This document shows, piece after piece, positions 1 to 9,909 of a stretch of 64,000 bases of DNA (within the stretch, counting starts at the first letter, position 1; every line of letters starts with the position of its first letter). Origin of the DNA: Gadus chalcogrammus (lineage: Eukaryota; Chordata; Actinopteri; Gadiformes; Gadidae). A program made the position numbers and the translations under genes. Below the pieces are notes generated by a model. It made no database searches. It worked only from the letters and a program-made list of their open reading frames with translations, and had not been told where the DNA came from. The stretch spans positions 919,656 through 983,655 of the forward strand of contig NC_079412.1 in assembly GCF_026213295.1 (NCBI RefSeq). The letters are read 5' to 3'.

Positions 1-169
1 TGAGATTGGAGAAGGCTTTCCGGTTAGAATTTTCTTTCGGGAGTATCTTTTGATGGCCTTTTGAGATTAATAATCTAGTTTTGGAGTGTGTCCAAAAACG
101 AATAAACCAGAAAGGAAAGGAAAGGATTACTGAAAGTGAAAATGGTTATGGAGACTTGTGAAAGCAAAG

Positions 170-235
170 GAAGTAGGTAAAGAGAGGTAGAGAGAGAGGT
201 AAAGAGAGGTAGAGAGAGAGAGAGAGAAGGAACGT
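170..235. repeat. GA-rich simple repeat
   Basis: Purine-only low-complexity tract built from GAGAGG and GAGAGA units, just downstream of an AATAAA-containing stretch near position 100. It may sit in the leader of the retroviral relic that follows, but nothing in the sequence proves that. Confidence 0.7.
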
Positions 236-299
236 AAGTAAGGAAAAAACGCCGGTGGGGGCTGGACAGAGAGACAACAGAGAGAAAGAGAATGAATTT

Positions 300-1880
300 G
301 CATTGTACTGGATAAATTATTTGTGCGCTTGGATGTGCTCTGTAATTGGTCCCTGAATGTAACCTATGTCCACTGTTTTAGAAAAAACGTAGAACCACCA
401 CTGGGATTGGTGATTCTGTGGTTCTTGGAGACTCTCCATCGCGTCGAAGCGCCATGTGGTATAGATCATTACATCTTGGTACACAGAGCACTGGTGAAAC
501 ACTGTGTTGGTTAAGAGGGAGACAGTATGTTTGGTAAGGGAGTGGATTGAGAGGATTCTGGATGTGATGAGTTTAATGTAAAGGACACTGAGAGAGGGAT
601 GGTAGGGCCCAACCCAGAGGTGATAAATCAGGGGAGAGCCCAGTATTGAAGTATTAGAGCTACATGTTAATCACAAGATTTAAGGGTAATTATCTAGACT
701 CCATAAAACATAAGCAATTAGCGTTAAAAGTTGTCTGCACACCACACTCCACAGGAGTCAAGGGGTTCAATGGCGCCAGGGCAAACACAGTTGCACTCAT
801 CAAAAGAGGAGCTGACCCAACCCATTGACTCTGCAGGAGCGCGGTGGATAGGTGGATGTTGTTTTGGTGCTTGGACCTGATGAGGTCTAGGTGCCAAGAT
901 AACAACACAAATAAAATATTTCCTTTGAGATTACGATAGTAACAGACAATTTATTAAAAGTGATCTTATAATTTAGAAAAAACAATCGGCAATACTTAAA
1001 ATTAGACCAAATAAGTACGATAAAACGTTATCCAAATTTCTAATTCAGGCTATCCACAATGACAAATGTCATTTAAAATAAAATAAGAAAGGATGTGTGT
1101 GTGAGCCTGTTCTCGTGTGTGTGTGTCAGGGTAGGGGAGGGTAGGGGAGAATCCTCTCCTACCCTGATGTGTATCTATTACGCACACACTTGGCTGCATA
1201 GGGCAGATGTGGCTGAAGACTGTCTCCATCCCTCCACTCTGCGATCTATACCACCATATGGGTGGGGATTGATTTTATCCCAGGTACGGCATCCTGCAAT
1301 AAGCCAGTATGGAAGGCTGGTTAGCCAACGACGGGTAAGATCCCACCTTGAAGCTCGGGACAACCTAAAACAGGCACAGTCACGATTACTTGGCAGAGTC
1401 ACTGTGAGCATTGGCTCACTTGATCATGAAGTGACGAACTGCAACCATCATAGGAAGAGCCAGCTGATGAAAGGTTGAGGGGGAACAGGAGTCAGATATG
1501 TCAGCTCTGGCAGCAGAGGTGGTCTTGGAACGGGGCATGTCGCGTTTTATTTTATTTTTCCTTTGTGGTATAGAAGCCCACTAACGCATGTACGTTTTTC
1601 GGTTTAGTGCATGACTTTGGAACAGCGTGGTTTCAGGCGGCTGATGGTAAACCCACCCATATTGGGCTTTGGTTTTGGACATACTGGTTTCGATTTCCCT
1701 TCCCAAAAGATTGGTTTCAGTTTGCTGATGGTTAAGGTTAGACGTTTCGACGTTGGTTGTACCAACGGCGTTCTTAGATTTGCTTATCATTTAATGCGCA
1801 TGGTTTTGGCCATTGCGCAAGGGGGGAGGTATTGAGGAGAATTAGAAAAAAAATAGAAAACAAGGTTTTTCTTCACCGTA
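300..1880. other. Stretch without a convincing gene
   Basis: Only short open frames on both strands and none with recognisable motifs. A piece near 690-880 reads on the plus strand as a degraded peptide that could be the RNase H end of a retroviral pol, but the match is too weak to call. The short GT-rich tract at 1094-1130 is simple repeat. Confidence 0.5.
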
Positions 1881-1890
1881 CCTGCAAACA

Positions 1891-2535
1891 ATGATTGACA
1901 TCCAGCTAAATGAGTGTGAAATATTTGAAAAAACAATGTTCAGCAGATGGGTAGAAGCAGTCCCATCAAAAGACCAAAGTGCGGCTACAGTAATCAAGTT
2001 TCAGACTAGAGAAGTCATGCCAAGGTTTGGAATTCCTTCACAAATTAGCCCAGGCGATAGGGCAGCGTTTATTCAGAAAACACTCAAACAAGTGATTTAA
2101 CATCTGCATGTCAAATAAAGACTAGTCCGTGTCTACAATCCTCAAACCACAAGGTATGGTGGAGAGAGGAATGGGACGCTTAAGAGAAAGATTAACAAAA
2201 TTAAATTAGAGTACTAAATTAAAGGACTAATGCACTACGGCTGACACTAATGAGTTATCGCATCAAAACTAACAGAACGACGCATCTAACCCCGCATGAA
2301 ATGCTTAAGGGTCGACCCATGCCTTCACCTAACATTCGAGGGTCCCAAAAGGGACTTCCATTAGAGTAATAGAATTAAGGAAAATATGTTAGAACGACTA
2401 ACTGCTGTACATAAGTTTGTAATCCCAGCGAAAGAAGCACAGAGTTCCAGAGTTGGAGGAGGAACCACCAAGAGGGGTGGAGCCAGGTGACCAAGTGTAC
2501 CTCAGGGTGTTCAGGAGAAAGTGGAACGAGCCCAG
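1891..2535 (+). pseudogene. Endogenous retrovirus integrase fragment, upstream half
   Basis: A frame starting at 1891 reads the central part of a retroviral integrase core (the SRWVEAVP stretch, then a conserved PRFGIPSQIS block). It stops at 2100 and continues in other frames to about 2210, where a segment resembling the core's last helix is still readable. From 2453 a further frame reads the start of the integrase C-terminal region (PGDQVYLRVFRRKWNEPR). Integrase joins proviral DNA to the host chromosome. This copy has stops and frameshifts and lacks its upstream catalytic part, so it is a dead relic. At 2536 the reading is cut by a DNA transposon and resumes at 3651. The family looks epsilon- or gammaretrovirus-like from memory; the precise clade is undetermined. 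Confidence 0.75.
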
Positions 2536-3650
2536 GGCCCCGTTTCCCGATATCGATGGATCTTCGCTCGTAAGATCATTCTCCCGATGGATCTTTCGAA
2601 CCATCGATAATTTCTTTGGAGCGTTTCCCGAAACTCCTCTTAACGTGAACGCGCATTCGCTGCACTCACGACGATCGTAGGATTGTACCTGTCCACTGAC
2701 ATGGTGCTGAAACGGGCTATGACGCAGGGGGAGACGCAGGAATGTCGGAGGAAAATGGGGTTAAAAAGGGTTAAAATATCTCCCCATCAAGGCCAACCGC
2801 AGAGTAGCCTACGAAAAGAATATATTGCAATAATATGAATGCTAAAGATATTAAAACACAATTGATAAAGCCTAGGCCGACATATATATCAGTCCTAATC
2901 CTGAGCGCACGATCGGGAGGTGGAAGTTGCGCTTTGTGAAGATGACTTCACAAGTCCAGCGGAGGGCTCCAGTTTTCGCCGGCCAAGTCATGCGCTGTGA
3001 TATGTGTGACAGCTATGTTGCACAACATTGCAGCTAAGGCTGGGGTAGCTTTGGTTGAACCGGAGGACATTGAGGACGATGACGACGAGGAAGATCGGTG
3101 TGAGGACGGCCTCCCTCATAACTACGCGGCTGGTTTTCATGCACGTCGAAGAGTGATTGAGACTTTTTTTTAACCCCCTCCACCCTCCCACATGTCATTA
3201 AACATTCCCGTCAACGTGACCAATCCCCACCATTCCCCGCCTTTTGCCTGCTCCTTTGCATTTTTTTTAATTAATATTTTTATTATTTTTTTATTTTATT
3301 ATTTTTTACATTATTTTAGGCTACGTTTTATGAGTAGCCTATGTCGGTCTGCACAAATCCCCCCAATTTTCTCTCACACATTTTAAGTGCCCTGCCTGCT
3401 CAAACATTTCCTGTGTTATAATAAAACGCATCCAATACTAGGAATGTCCGCTGGTTACGCCACTGAGGCTATAGTAGGCTAACGAGGCTCTTAGCGTCCT
3501 ACGAGTACCCTGGAGCACTCGTTAGCTACGAGCGTTTTCAAGACGTTCGTTACAAAGATGCTTTCGGGAAACGGTGTGAAAACTGTACGATGCTCGTACG
3601 ACCCACTCTGCGATCCACTTAGGCTAAAGATGCTTTCGGGAAACGGGGGC
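2536..3650. mobile_element. Internally deleted PIF-Harbinger element
   Basis: The ends are inverted repeats: GGCCCCGTTTCCCGA on the left, and GCCCCCGTTTCCCGA when the right end is read on the minus strand. The element is flanked by a 3-bp target duplication CAG (2533-2535 and 3651-3653). Removing the element and one CAG restores the host integrase frame exactly, which fixes the borders. Inside, about 2913-3172 encodes the end of a HARBI1-like transposase on the plus strand (AMLHNIAAKAG, then an acidic EDDDDEED run, then FHARRRVIETFF before a stop). The rest of the transposase is missing, so the copy is non-autonomous. The left half recurs at 15930-16301. Confidence 0.9.
2999..3175 (+). pseudogene. 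Harbinger transposase C-terminal remnant
   Basis: The frame reads a stretch typical of the C-terminus of HARBI1-type DDE transposases: the ACAVLHNIA-like helix (here TAMLHNIAAKAG), an acidic run and an arginine-rich end before a TAA stop. A matching upstream piece (GGLQFSPAKSC) is in the same frame from about 2955, and GRWKLRF near 2915 lies in another frame. The catalytic D, D and E residues are absent because the middle of the gene is deleted. It marks the host element as PIF-Harbinger rather than hAT or a generic MITE. Confidence 0.75.
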
Positions 3651-3653
3651 CAG

Positions 3654-4041
3654 GAGAGAAGGACCATACAAAGTCACCAACGCAACACCAACAGCCATCC
3701 AGGTGGAAGGAAGTGCCACGTGGTATAATCTCAACCACTGCACAAAAGCCGCTCAACCCAAAGCCAGGGATGAGCGTGAGGAGGAGGGTGAGGAGCCAGA
3801 TGCAGACACGCTAAAATCTTCAGATGATGACAAAGTAAATTTAACCACAGCCACCGATAAAGTAGATCAACATCCAGTTAGATATAATGGGAAAAAGTTA
3901 TTGGTAACCACTAATAGATTAAAATTCAACTCAAGTAAGACTAATGAAACTTCTGATATAAGGAATTTAGCACAACCTTCAATCACAAATGTAACTTATA
4001 TTAGAGAGGAAGAAACAATACTAGCAGCCATCTCCAATTAG
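3654..4041 (+). pseudogene. Retroviral integrase C-terminal tail, downstream half
   Basis: Immediately after the Harbinger element the integrase frame resumes (REGPYKVTNATPTAIQVEG, then a tryptophan-tyrosine-asparagine core and HCTKAAQP), followed by a low-complexity acidic tail. This is the SH3-like DNA-binding end seen in retroviral integrases that finish with a HCTK-like motif. The open frame ends at 4041. With 1891-2535 it forms one pol end split by a transposon. It is non-functional here, because the upstream half is itself broken. Confidence 0.7.
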
Positions 4042-4085
4042 AGAAAATACTAGCAGAAACTCCAATTAGAGAAATAACAACAGTC

Positions 4086-4560
4086 ATGAGTGATCTAATA
4101 AACAAACTAACAACAAATGGTACAGCAGCAACTGCTCAGGGTAAAATAAAATTAACAACAATACTAGCAAAAGTAGAGGTGACCACAATGATAATATCTA
4201 AAGAGGATAATATAGAAACAATGGCAACCGCAATATCAATGGCGAAATCAGAAACTATGGCGACTAAGACATTAACATCGACACCAATGTCTCTCGAAGA
4301 GACTCTTGTAGAGCAGACAACCATTCGGAAGGGTAATAACACTAAAAGCATTGGTCGCCACTCAACAGCTAGGGCCCTAAAACAATATAAACCTGATCCC
4401 AGTGAACGCATTAGGCTAAGAACAACAGACCAGTTGTTCAGGCAAGCAAAAACAAATAGGTGGTACAAATGGGTCGAATTTACTGTAAAACAAATAGAGG
4501 CAAATAACTTATTTGTGTAGCAAAAATCGTAGGGATGCAGTGTATGTCGTAAATACTAAA
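4086..4560 (+). pseudogene. Possible retroviral envelope fragment
   Basis: A 144-codon frame that is Thr/Ile/Lys-rich, with simple-repeat-like composition in its first two thirds. Its end carries a tryptophan-rich stretch (NRWYKWVEFTVKQIEANN) of the kind I remember from surface-subunit starts of fish retroviral envelopes. It lies directly downstream of the integrase tail, where envelope is expected. After the stop at 4520 only scattered frames continue, and no fusion peptide or membrane span is readable. The assignment rests on position and one weak motif; a diverged non-coding stretch is the alternative. Confidence 0.35.
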
Positions 4561-4979
4561 TAGGATTTTGAATTTTGCTTAAAAGAACGGACACAGCAGC
4601 AATATGATCTAGAGGTCAATTTAAATGAACACGGACAGAAGGTATCCTATATCAGGAAAAGTACGTTATATGTTCAATTAAATGTTTTCCGCTGTTAGGA
4701 TCGAGTCACCATAACAAATATCTTGAAGATAAATATGACCAGAGCCATGGAACGTAATTATGAAAAGATGCCGAGAATTTGAAACCAAAATTAGCATCAA
4801 TAAATTATGTTGTCGGTAACTTAGAAAATAATAACCTAAACAAACGGAAGAGAGCATACGGACCAGACGAGAACATAAGAATTGATAAAATAGGACAACC
4901 CAAACCCCCAACATTTATACAGCATACCGATACATGAAGATAATCAGAGTTATCCAAATCCATGCAAGCTTGCGGGCAA

Positions 4980-5560
4980 CCTTAATTTTTAATTTGTATT
5001 ATTTTTACCTATATTTTTTTGAGTTTTATATTTTTTATGTTACATATTTCTGAAAATACTATGTTATGATTACTAGTTAGACATTTGATAGATCTTTTTT
5101 GCCTTAAACAACAGGTTGAAATTCCTGGGAATTATGCAGGTTGAGATCCCTGAACATGCTTGAAGGTTTTTAACGATGATCAAATGTATTGCAAAATCTG
5201 ACAAACGACTGTTATGTTTTTGTTTGTCAGCGTCTCTGGATTCTGATCCAGGGCTTGACTGGGGTCAGAGCGTATGTTGGAATAAACCCCCCATAGGAGC
5301 AGGAAGCTACGGGGTTAATGCGTGCCGACCTCAGACTGGTGTCCTAAATTATTTTTTTGAAAATTTGGTTAGACAAACTCATGATTGATTGTGGGCGGAA
5401 ACCTCGAACAAAGAAACTGCTGTGTGTGTGTGTGAATAAAAAAGACGCTGGAGTTTGTGAACCGCAGTGTCTTTGCAAACCTACTCGGCTGTTATCGTTG
5501 ATGTTTTTTTTTAAACATTAAAGTCTTTGTCAATACTTGCTCCAGACCCTTGATTTATTT
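4980..5560 (+). repeat. Putative 3' LTR of the retroviral relic
   Basis: The region between the envelope-like fragment and the next gene holds two polyadenylation-type signals (AATAAA near 5281 and 5437, the second followed by a GT-rich stretch), as in the U3-R part of an LTR. No second copy of this LTR lies inside the window to define its borders, and I could not see clear TG and CA ends, so the limits are approximate. Confidence 0.35.
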
Positions 5561-5637
5561 TACTCTCTCTTAAATTAGTCGAAGTGTATTATACCAGCCA
5601 CCCCAACACACTACCAGAGCCGGACTTCTTTTCTTCA

Positions 5638-6271
5638 GGCACCCCCGGAACACTCCCAGGAGTACTCCTCTGCCCATCAGCTACCCCCAGCTCACACTCA
5701 AGGCTGGTCCACTTACCAGGCACCCCTTGCACACTCCCATGTTTGGTCTCCCACCCAACCACCACCCTCAGCATCCAACCAGGGCTGGTCCTCCAACCAG
5801 GGCTGGTCTGCCACCCACCCACCACACTCAGCATCCACCCAGGGCTGGCCTGCCACCCAACCGCCACCCTTAGCATCCTCCCAGGGCTGGCCTTCCACCC
5901 AACCGCCACCCTCAGCATTCTCCCAGGGCTGGCCTGCAACCCACCCACCACCCTCAGCCTCCTCCCAGGGCTGGTCATCCACCTCTTACTCTCCTGACCA
6001 ACCTAGGCTCCCTCACCAAGCACACCCAGAAGCACCCGGTCCCCTTAATCGCCAGTGTGAATGGCGATTACACAAGGCAGCCCTTGAGAACCAGGAGCGA
6101 ATGAGGAAAGGTGAGCCCCTAAAGAAGCGACAGGCTATAGAGAGCTACGACTATGAGTGTAAGCTGTGTGGTCAACCCAAATCCAAGCAAACCGGACACT
6201 CTCAGTTACGTGGCAAATGGTACTGCCCTGCATCTGGACAGACCCTTGAGGAGTGGAGAAGCTCTTTGTAA
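5638..6271 (+). CDS. Repeat-rich exon ending in a zinc-ribbon-like domain, function unknown
   Basis: After a good splice acceptor (polypyrimidine tract then CAG at 5635-5637) a single frame runs open to a TAA at 6269-6271, about 210 codons. The middle (roughly 5760-5975) has a tandem 14-residue unit, QGWPATHPPPSASS-like, encoded by 42-bp repeats. The end reads CEWRLHKAALENQER, then YDYECKLCGQPKSK, then GHSQLRGKWYCPAS, then LEEWRSSL. The CxxC and later Cys/His spacing looks like a small zinc ribbon. I remember similar C-termini in uncharacterised multicopy fish proteins that also carry a DUF6729-type region, such as the one at 18235-20523, but I cannot show that the two are one gene. The upstream exons were not found. 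Confidence 0.6.
5760..5985 (+). repeat. 42-bp tandem repeat, about five units
   Basis: Units begin CAGGGCTGG and keep length multiples of three, so the coding frame is preserved across all copies. They encode a Pro/Ser/Gln-rich 14-residue repeat. Unit-length variants with a short CAACCAGGG duplication sit at the left end. Confidence 0.85.
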
Positions 6272-6465
6272 TCACCCCAATAGACATTATTTTTTATTGT
6301 AATATTTTTAATAATAATATTTTTTATTTCTTATCAGAAAATGTGTTAACATTCACTGTTGAAAGAGAAGTATATTTGCTGTTGCAAAAAATAATAATTA
6401 GTTGCCGTTGAAACTATTTGCAAAAAACAGAGTAGTTGCATCTGAAAAAAAACACAACTCTTTTG

Positions 6466-6534
6466 GTGTAATAGTAACACGTCCATCCTTGGGGAGGGAG
6501 ACTCCAGGTGCAAATCCTGGCAAGAATGTGCAAC
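6466..6534 (+). repeat. tRNA-derived sequence, degenerate
   Basis: The stretch has an A-box-like GGTGTAATAGTAAC near its start and a B-box-like AGGTGCAAATCCT near its end, with roughly complementary outer arms (CTTTT against CAAGAA). Length and spacing fit a decayed tRNA or a tRNA-derived SINE head. The D and anticodon arms are imperfect, so I do not call a functional tRNA gene. Confidence 0.35.
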
Positions 6535-7046
6535 TTGTTGAAATGAAAACATCATTTAAAAAGTATTAATAACAAACAAAACAGCGCGATTTCAAGATAT
6601 GCTATGTTAATGGGTGGGGCAGCTTGCTGGTCAAACCAATAAATCACTTGATAAGTATGTTTATTCTTCAAAAAGCATTATTTTGTGTATTAAAAGCTAA
6701 GAATTTCACCTGTTGTCAATCATTTTTTTCTTTTCTCTTCTTCCCTCTCTCATTTTTTTCCTCCCCCCTTCAAGCTGGCCCTGTTGCCCCCTTACCCCTA
6801 ACAAAGTCTTAACAAGTCCTATCAGGTCCTAACAAAGTCCTAACAAGATCCTAACACAGGCGCCAACGCTCCTAACCAGTGGGGCAAAAGAGCCAATCAG
6901 ATGCTCAGAAATCTCTGGGTCGACGGACAGTACCCGGATTGGTAAGTGATAGGTGCCTTTCAACACCTTCGGGTTGCCGTGCCATGCCGCTGCTGATTGG
7001 ACGAATACAGTGTTGTTATCTTCCTCCGAAACTTTTGACGCTCATT

Positions 7047-7203
7047 TATCAGGTATACGCAGAGGTGTCAAAAGTATTCACATTCATTACTCAGTAGAAG
7101 TATAGATACTAGCGTTTAAAAATACTTCTGGAGAAGTTGAATTATCAACTCAAGCTTTTTACTTAAGTAAAAGTATAAAAGTACTGGTTTCAAAACTACT
7201 TAA
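7047..7203. repeat. Dispersed fish repeat, left part
   Basis: Sequence with the GTGTCAAAAGTATTCAC and AAGTATAAAAGTACTGG motifs that I recognise as a common dispersed fish repeat. It is cut at its internal TTAA (7200-7203). Its continuation (AGTATTAAAGTAAAAG onward, from 17560) lies 10.3 kb away, on the far side of the TTAA-flanked transposon. Confidence 0.65.
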
Positions 7204-7522
7204 AGGGGTCCTATTATGCTTTTCCGTTTTTTCCTTCTCCTATGGCGCTTTACATATGTTGTGGGGTATATAAATGGTTGGCAAAGTTACAATACCATAA
7301 AATTCCCGCAAGGGGGAGTAAATGACTACCGCAAATCACTGTTACCGAGCTACCTAGAAACGGCTCGTTGGGATTTTCTCCGCGGCTTTCTTTTACTTCC
7401 GGTACATGGTGACGTAAACATGTACTTTTGCTGGGAGTCAATGGGAGAGCGTCATCAATGACCTTTTGCTGCGTTCCTGGACACGCTGGGGTCGGGGAAT
7501 GGATCGTAAAACAAGAGTTTGA

Positions 7523-7993
7523 CGCCTCGTTTCCACATAGGTACATTCTCGTATGCGATCCAACCGTCTCCGACCGAAAGTCCATTCATTCCTATGTGAT
7601 TCTCCGTATTGTCCGATTTTCCTCCGAGACTCCTCCCCTCCGTAAAATTTCTGTCCGGTATGACGGTAATATACGTTCAAAAAATGTAACTTTCGCCGTC
7701 GTTTTACGGTGATACCGTGTGAAAGTTTTTATGTTTTTCACAAAACATGTAAGTACCTGGCAGGCCAAACTCCTCGCCGATCTCTTTCCAAGCCTGGTTG
7801 GTTTTGTTTTTATCTCTGTATATGTCGATCCTCATGTTCCAAAGTACCGGTCTCCTAAAAACGGCCATTATCATACGCTCCTCCATCTTTTGTCCGTAAA
7901 TAAGTTTATGTCCGTACGTAAAACACTAGCGACTCCTTCCGTTAATTTACGGAAGCACGGATACGAAAAACATACGTATGTGGAAACGAGGCG
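7523..7993. mobile_element. Non-autonomous Harbinger-type element with MADF exon
   Basis: Perfect 17-bp terminal inverted repeat CGCCTCGTTTCCACATA with flanking trinucleotides TGA (left) and TAA (right), read as a decayed 3-bp TNA duplication. The interior holds a minus-strand MADF-domain exon with a splice donor. At 471 bp it has room for no transposase, so it needs one in trans. Confidence 0.7.
7757..7886 (-). pseudogene. MADF-domain first exon (Harbinger DNA-binding protein remnant)
   Basis: On the minus strand, ATG at 7886 opens MEERMIMAVFRRPVLWNM, then DIYRDKNKTNQAWKEIGEEF, ending exactly at a GT donor (the exon's last base is 7757, followed by GTACTTAC). The pattern of hydrophobic residue, rPvLw, Yrd and aW.eIg is the MADF fold, a Myb-related DNA-binding domain found in the partner protein of Harbinger transposons. 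Only the first exon survives; no second exon fits inside the element. Confidence 0.65.
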
Positions 7994-8055
7994 TAAGTAG
8001 AGAAGTAGATGGACAGAAAGACATAATACTATTTATATATTATATAAATATAATA

Positions 8056-8275
8056 ATGGCTAGAAGGTGTTTTCTTGGTTGTGAAGGGACCTCTCCCTTG
8101 TATGGTTTGCCAAAGGCAGAGCCTTCACGTAGCCGTTGGCTAGATTTCATTTTTAACCCTATTCCACGACTTTACCAAGCCTTTTTCTGTGTCGCCTCCA
8201 CTTCACAGATGGCTGGTTCAACAACCTGCGTGAAGATGTCTCTCAACATGTCAGTAAACCTATACTGATAATAAC
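8056..8275 (+). pseudogene. THAP-domain start of a Kolobok-like transposase, frameshifted
   Basis: Opens at ATG 8056 with MARRCFLGCEGTSPLYGLPK, then SRSRWLDFIFNPIP. That is the N-terminal THAP zinc finger: C-x3-C, then the conserved Leu-Pro and the Trp two thirds along. Near 8200 the frame slips. The expected C-x2-H and HFTDGWFNNL stretch continues in the next frame up to about 8272. THAP domains bind the transposon ends. The frameshift shows that the copy is dead. Later exons may lie near 8580-8765 (ends TQLSMGSLKAHVRSKG in part) and 9073-9235. Confidence 0.65.
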
Positions 8276-9072
8276 AAAAGTGGCTGTGTTGTGTGTAATA
8301 TAAGTTGGGGTAATTAACCCTACCATAAAATAATTCATTCTGTAGCTAGCTGCTAGTCTTTTTGCGAGGCTGGTTAATCTTCCACAAACCTTTTGCGGGA
8401 TCTCAAATTACAATTCTAAACTGTCTGTAAAATGAGAGCTAGCATTAGCCTTATGTGAGGTGTTACTATAAGGTGGGTTAAATGGTCACAGTTCCTGTTT
8501 CAGATGTTGTTAGCTTGTACTGTGTAAAATCATTTTTCGTCGTGATTTATGTGTGATCATTTTAGCAGGACTGCAGTGCCCATAATCGCCCCTTTCAACA
8601 CGTCGGATGCCAGACTGACACGCCTCAGATTATATCGACGGGAACCCAAACAAACTCGCCGGTGGGAATGCATTCTGTGGGAATACAAAGTGCACGGTTG
8701 AAGTCGACTTCAGGCGCACACAGTTGTCCATGGGATCGCTAAAGGCACACGTAAGAAGCAAAGGTATGTAGCCACTAAGAGTTTTAAGTGACTTAGTATG
8801 CAATCCATACGAAACTTTGTGAGCATCTTTTTCCTGTGTATTCGGATGTGTTTTTTTTTGGTTTACCTAGAATCTGCAGTCCAGTAATCTATTTGAAGAT
8901 TCACCCTTGCTGATCAATCATAACCAAATAGGATATGGTTTATATTTGCAAATGGCTTCTTGCATTTGTGATGGGTAACCAAGGTTTACTCTGCAGTGTT
9001 ACTCCATTACCAAGGAAAAACAGCTAAATTATTATTTTTCAGTTTCTAATACGATTTGTTTGTTATTTGTAG

Positions 9073-9520
9073 CCATGCAGACACAGGTGTCTCCTGTCAG
9101 TGCAGACTTCGGAACAACCTCTCATTTGCCACACTCACTGCTGACTTCAACACCAATAAAGGGCTCAGGCTGGTGACCTAGCAAGAGACTACGGCTTGAG
9201 TTGGAGGAGGAGGAGGACAGTGACTCCTCAAGTCATTCCACAGTCTGCGTTTTGCTCCAAAGAATGTGTTTTTTCTCTTCATGGGAATGTTGTGCAGGTA
9301 ATAATTTACACCATCTCGTAATTGTGAAAGCCATTGATTGGAATGATTGTCAGGCATACTCTGTGTTGTTTAATGGCGGTGCTTTTTTTTTTTACCATAA
9401 GTTGTATCTAGCATCAATGCACCTCAATGAAAATGCATCACAGGAGCAAGCTACGACTTCTGCAGGGCAGGCGAAGAGTGGGGAAGGTGTTGTGAAGGCC
9501 GTGAAAACCGATCCAACATT
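9073..9520 (+). pseudogene. Linker exons of the Kolobok-like gene
   Basis: Readable pieces are STPIKGSGW, then a basic KRLRLELEEEEDSDSSS stretch and, after a gap, ASQEQATTSAGQAKSGEG before a GTAAGT donor near 9523. The composition (basic patch, acidic/Ser run) fits the low-complexity linker between the THAP finger and the catalytic core. The L2 LINE follows within about 120 bp, and the core itself is missing. Confidence 0.4.
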
Positions 9521-9835
9521 CAGTAAGTTTGTAAAATATAATCTTTAAACACACACACATGCATCAGTTTAAAGATTGTTATGGCTTCATTCAATAGTAT
9601 GTTCATGCTATATCATTATTACATACTACAACATTATTTTGGTGGGTGATTTTAATATACACATGGATAAGTCTTCTAAAACATGCACTAAAGACCTTAT
9701 GGACATGCTTGATTGTTTTGACATCACCCAATATGTTGATTTTCCAACGCACAACAAAGGTCATATTTTAGATCTGGTCTGTTGTTCTGGTATAACACCT
9801 GCCAATTTCAGTACTGCTGAACTACCCATCAGCAG

Positions 9836-9893
9836 GTGACCTTGGGTGTTTTGAAAGGCGCCTCTAAATTAAATGTATTATTATTATTATTAT
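9836..9893 (+). mobile_element. 58-bp L2 3'-tail insertion inside the L2 endonuclease
   Basis: The stretch GTGACCTTGGGTGTTTTGAA followed by AGGCGCCTCTAAATTAAATG and ATT repeats is the L2 3' end. It sits between codons of the endonuclease: ELPIS before, SDHKAV after. It is an extremely 5'-truncated L2 copy or the product of aborted priming. It brings an in-frame stop at 9837-9839. Confidence 0.8.
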
Positions 9894-9909
9894 CTCAGAC
9901 CACAAAGCT

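Noticed and set aside
1095..1478. 127-codon plus-strand frame
   Set aside because: No motif; it starts in a GT-rich tract and its opposite strand has a similar open frame.
5589..5982. Two Gly/Trp-rich minus-strand frames
   Set aside because: Antisense by-products of the 42-bp repeat; they have no domain, while the plus frame ends in a zinc-ribbon-like module.
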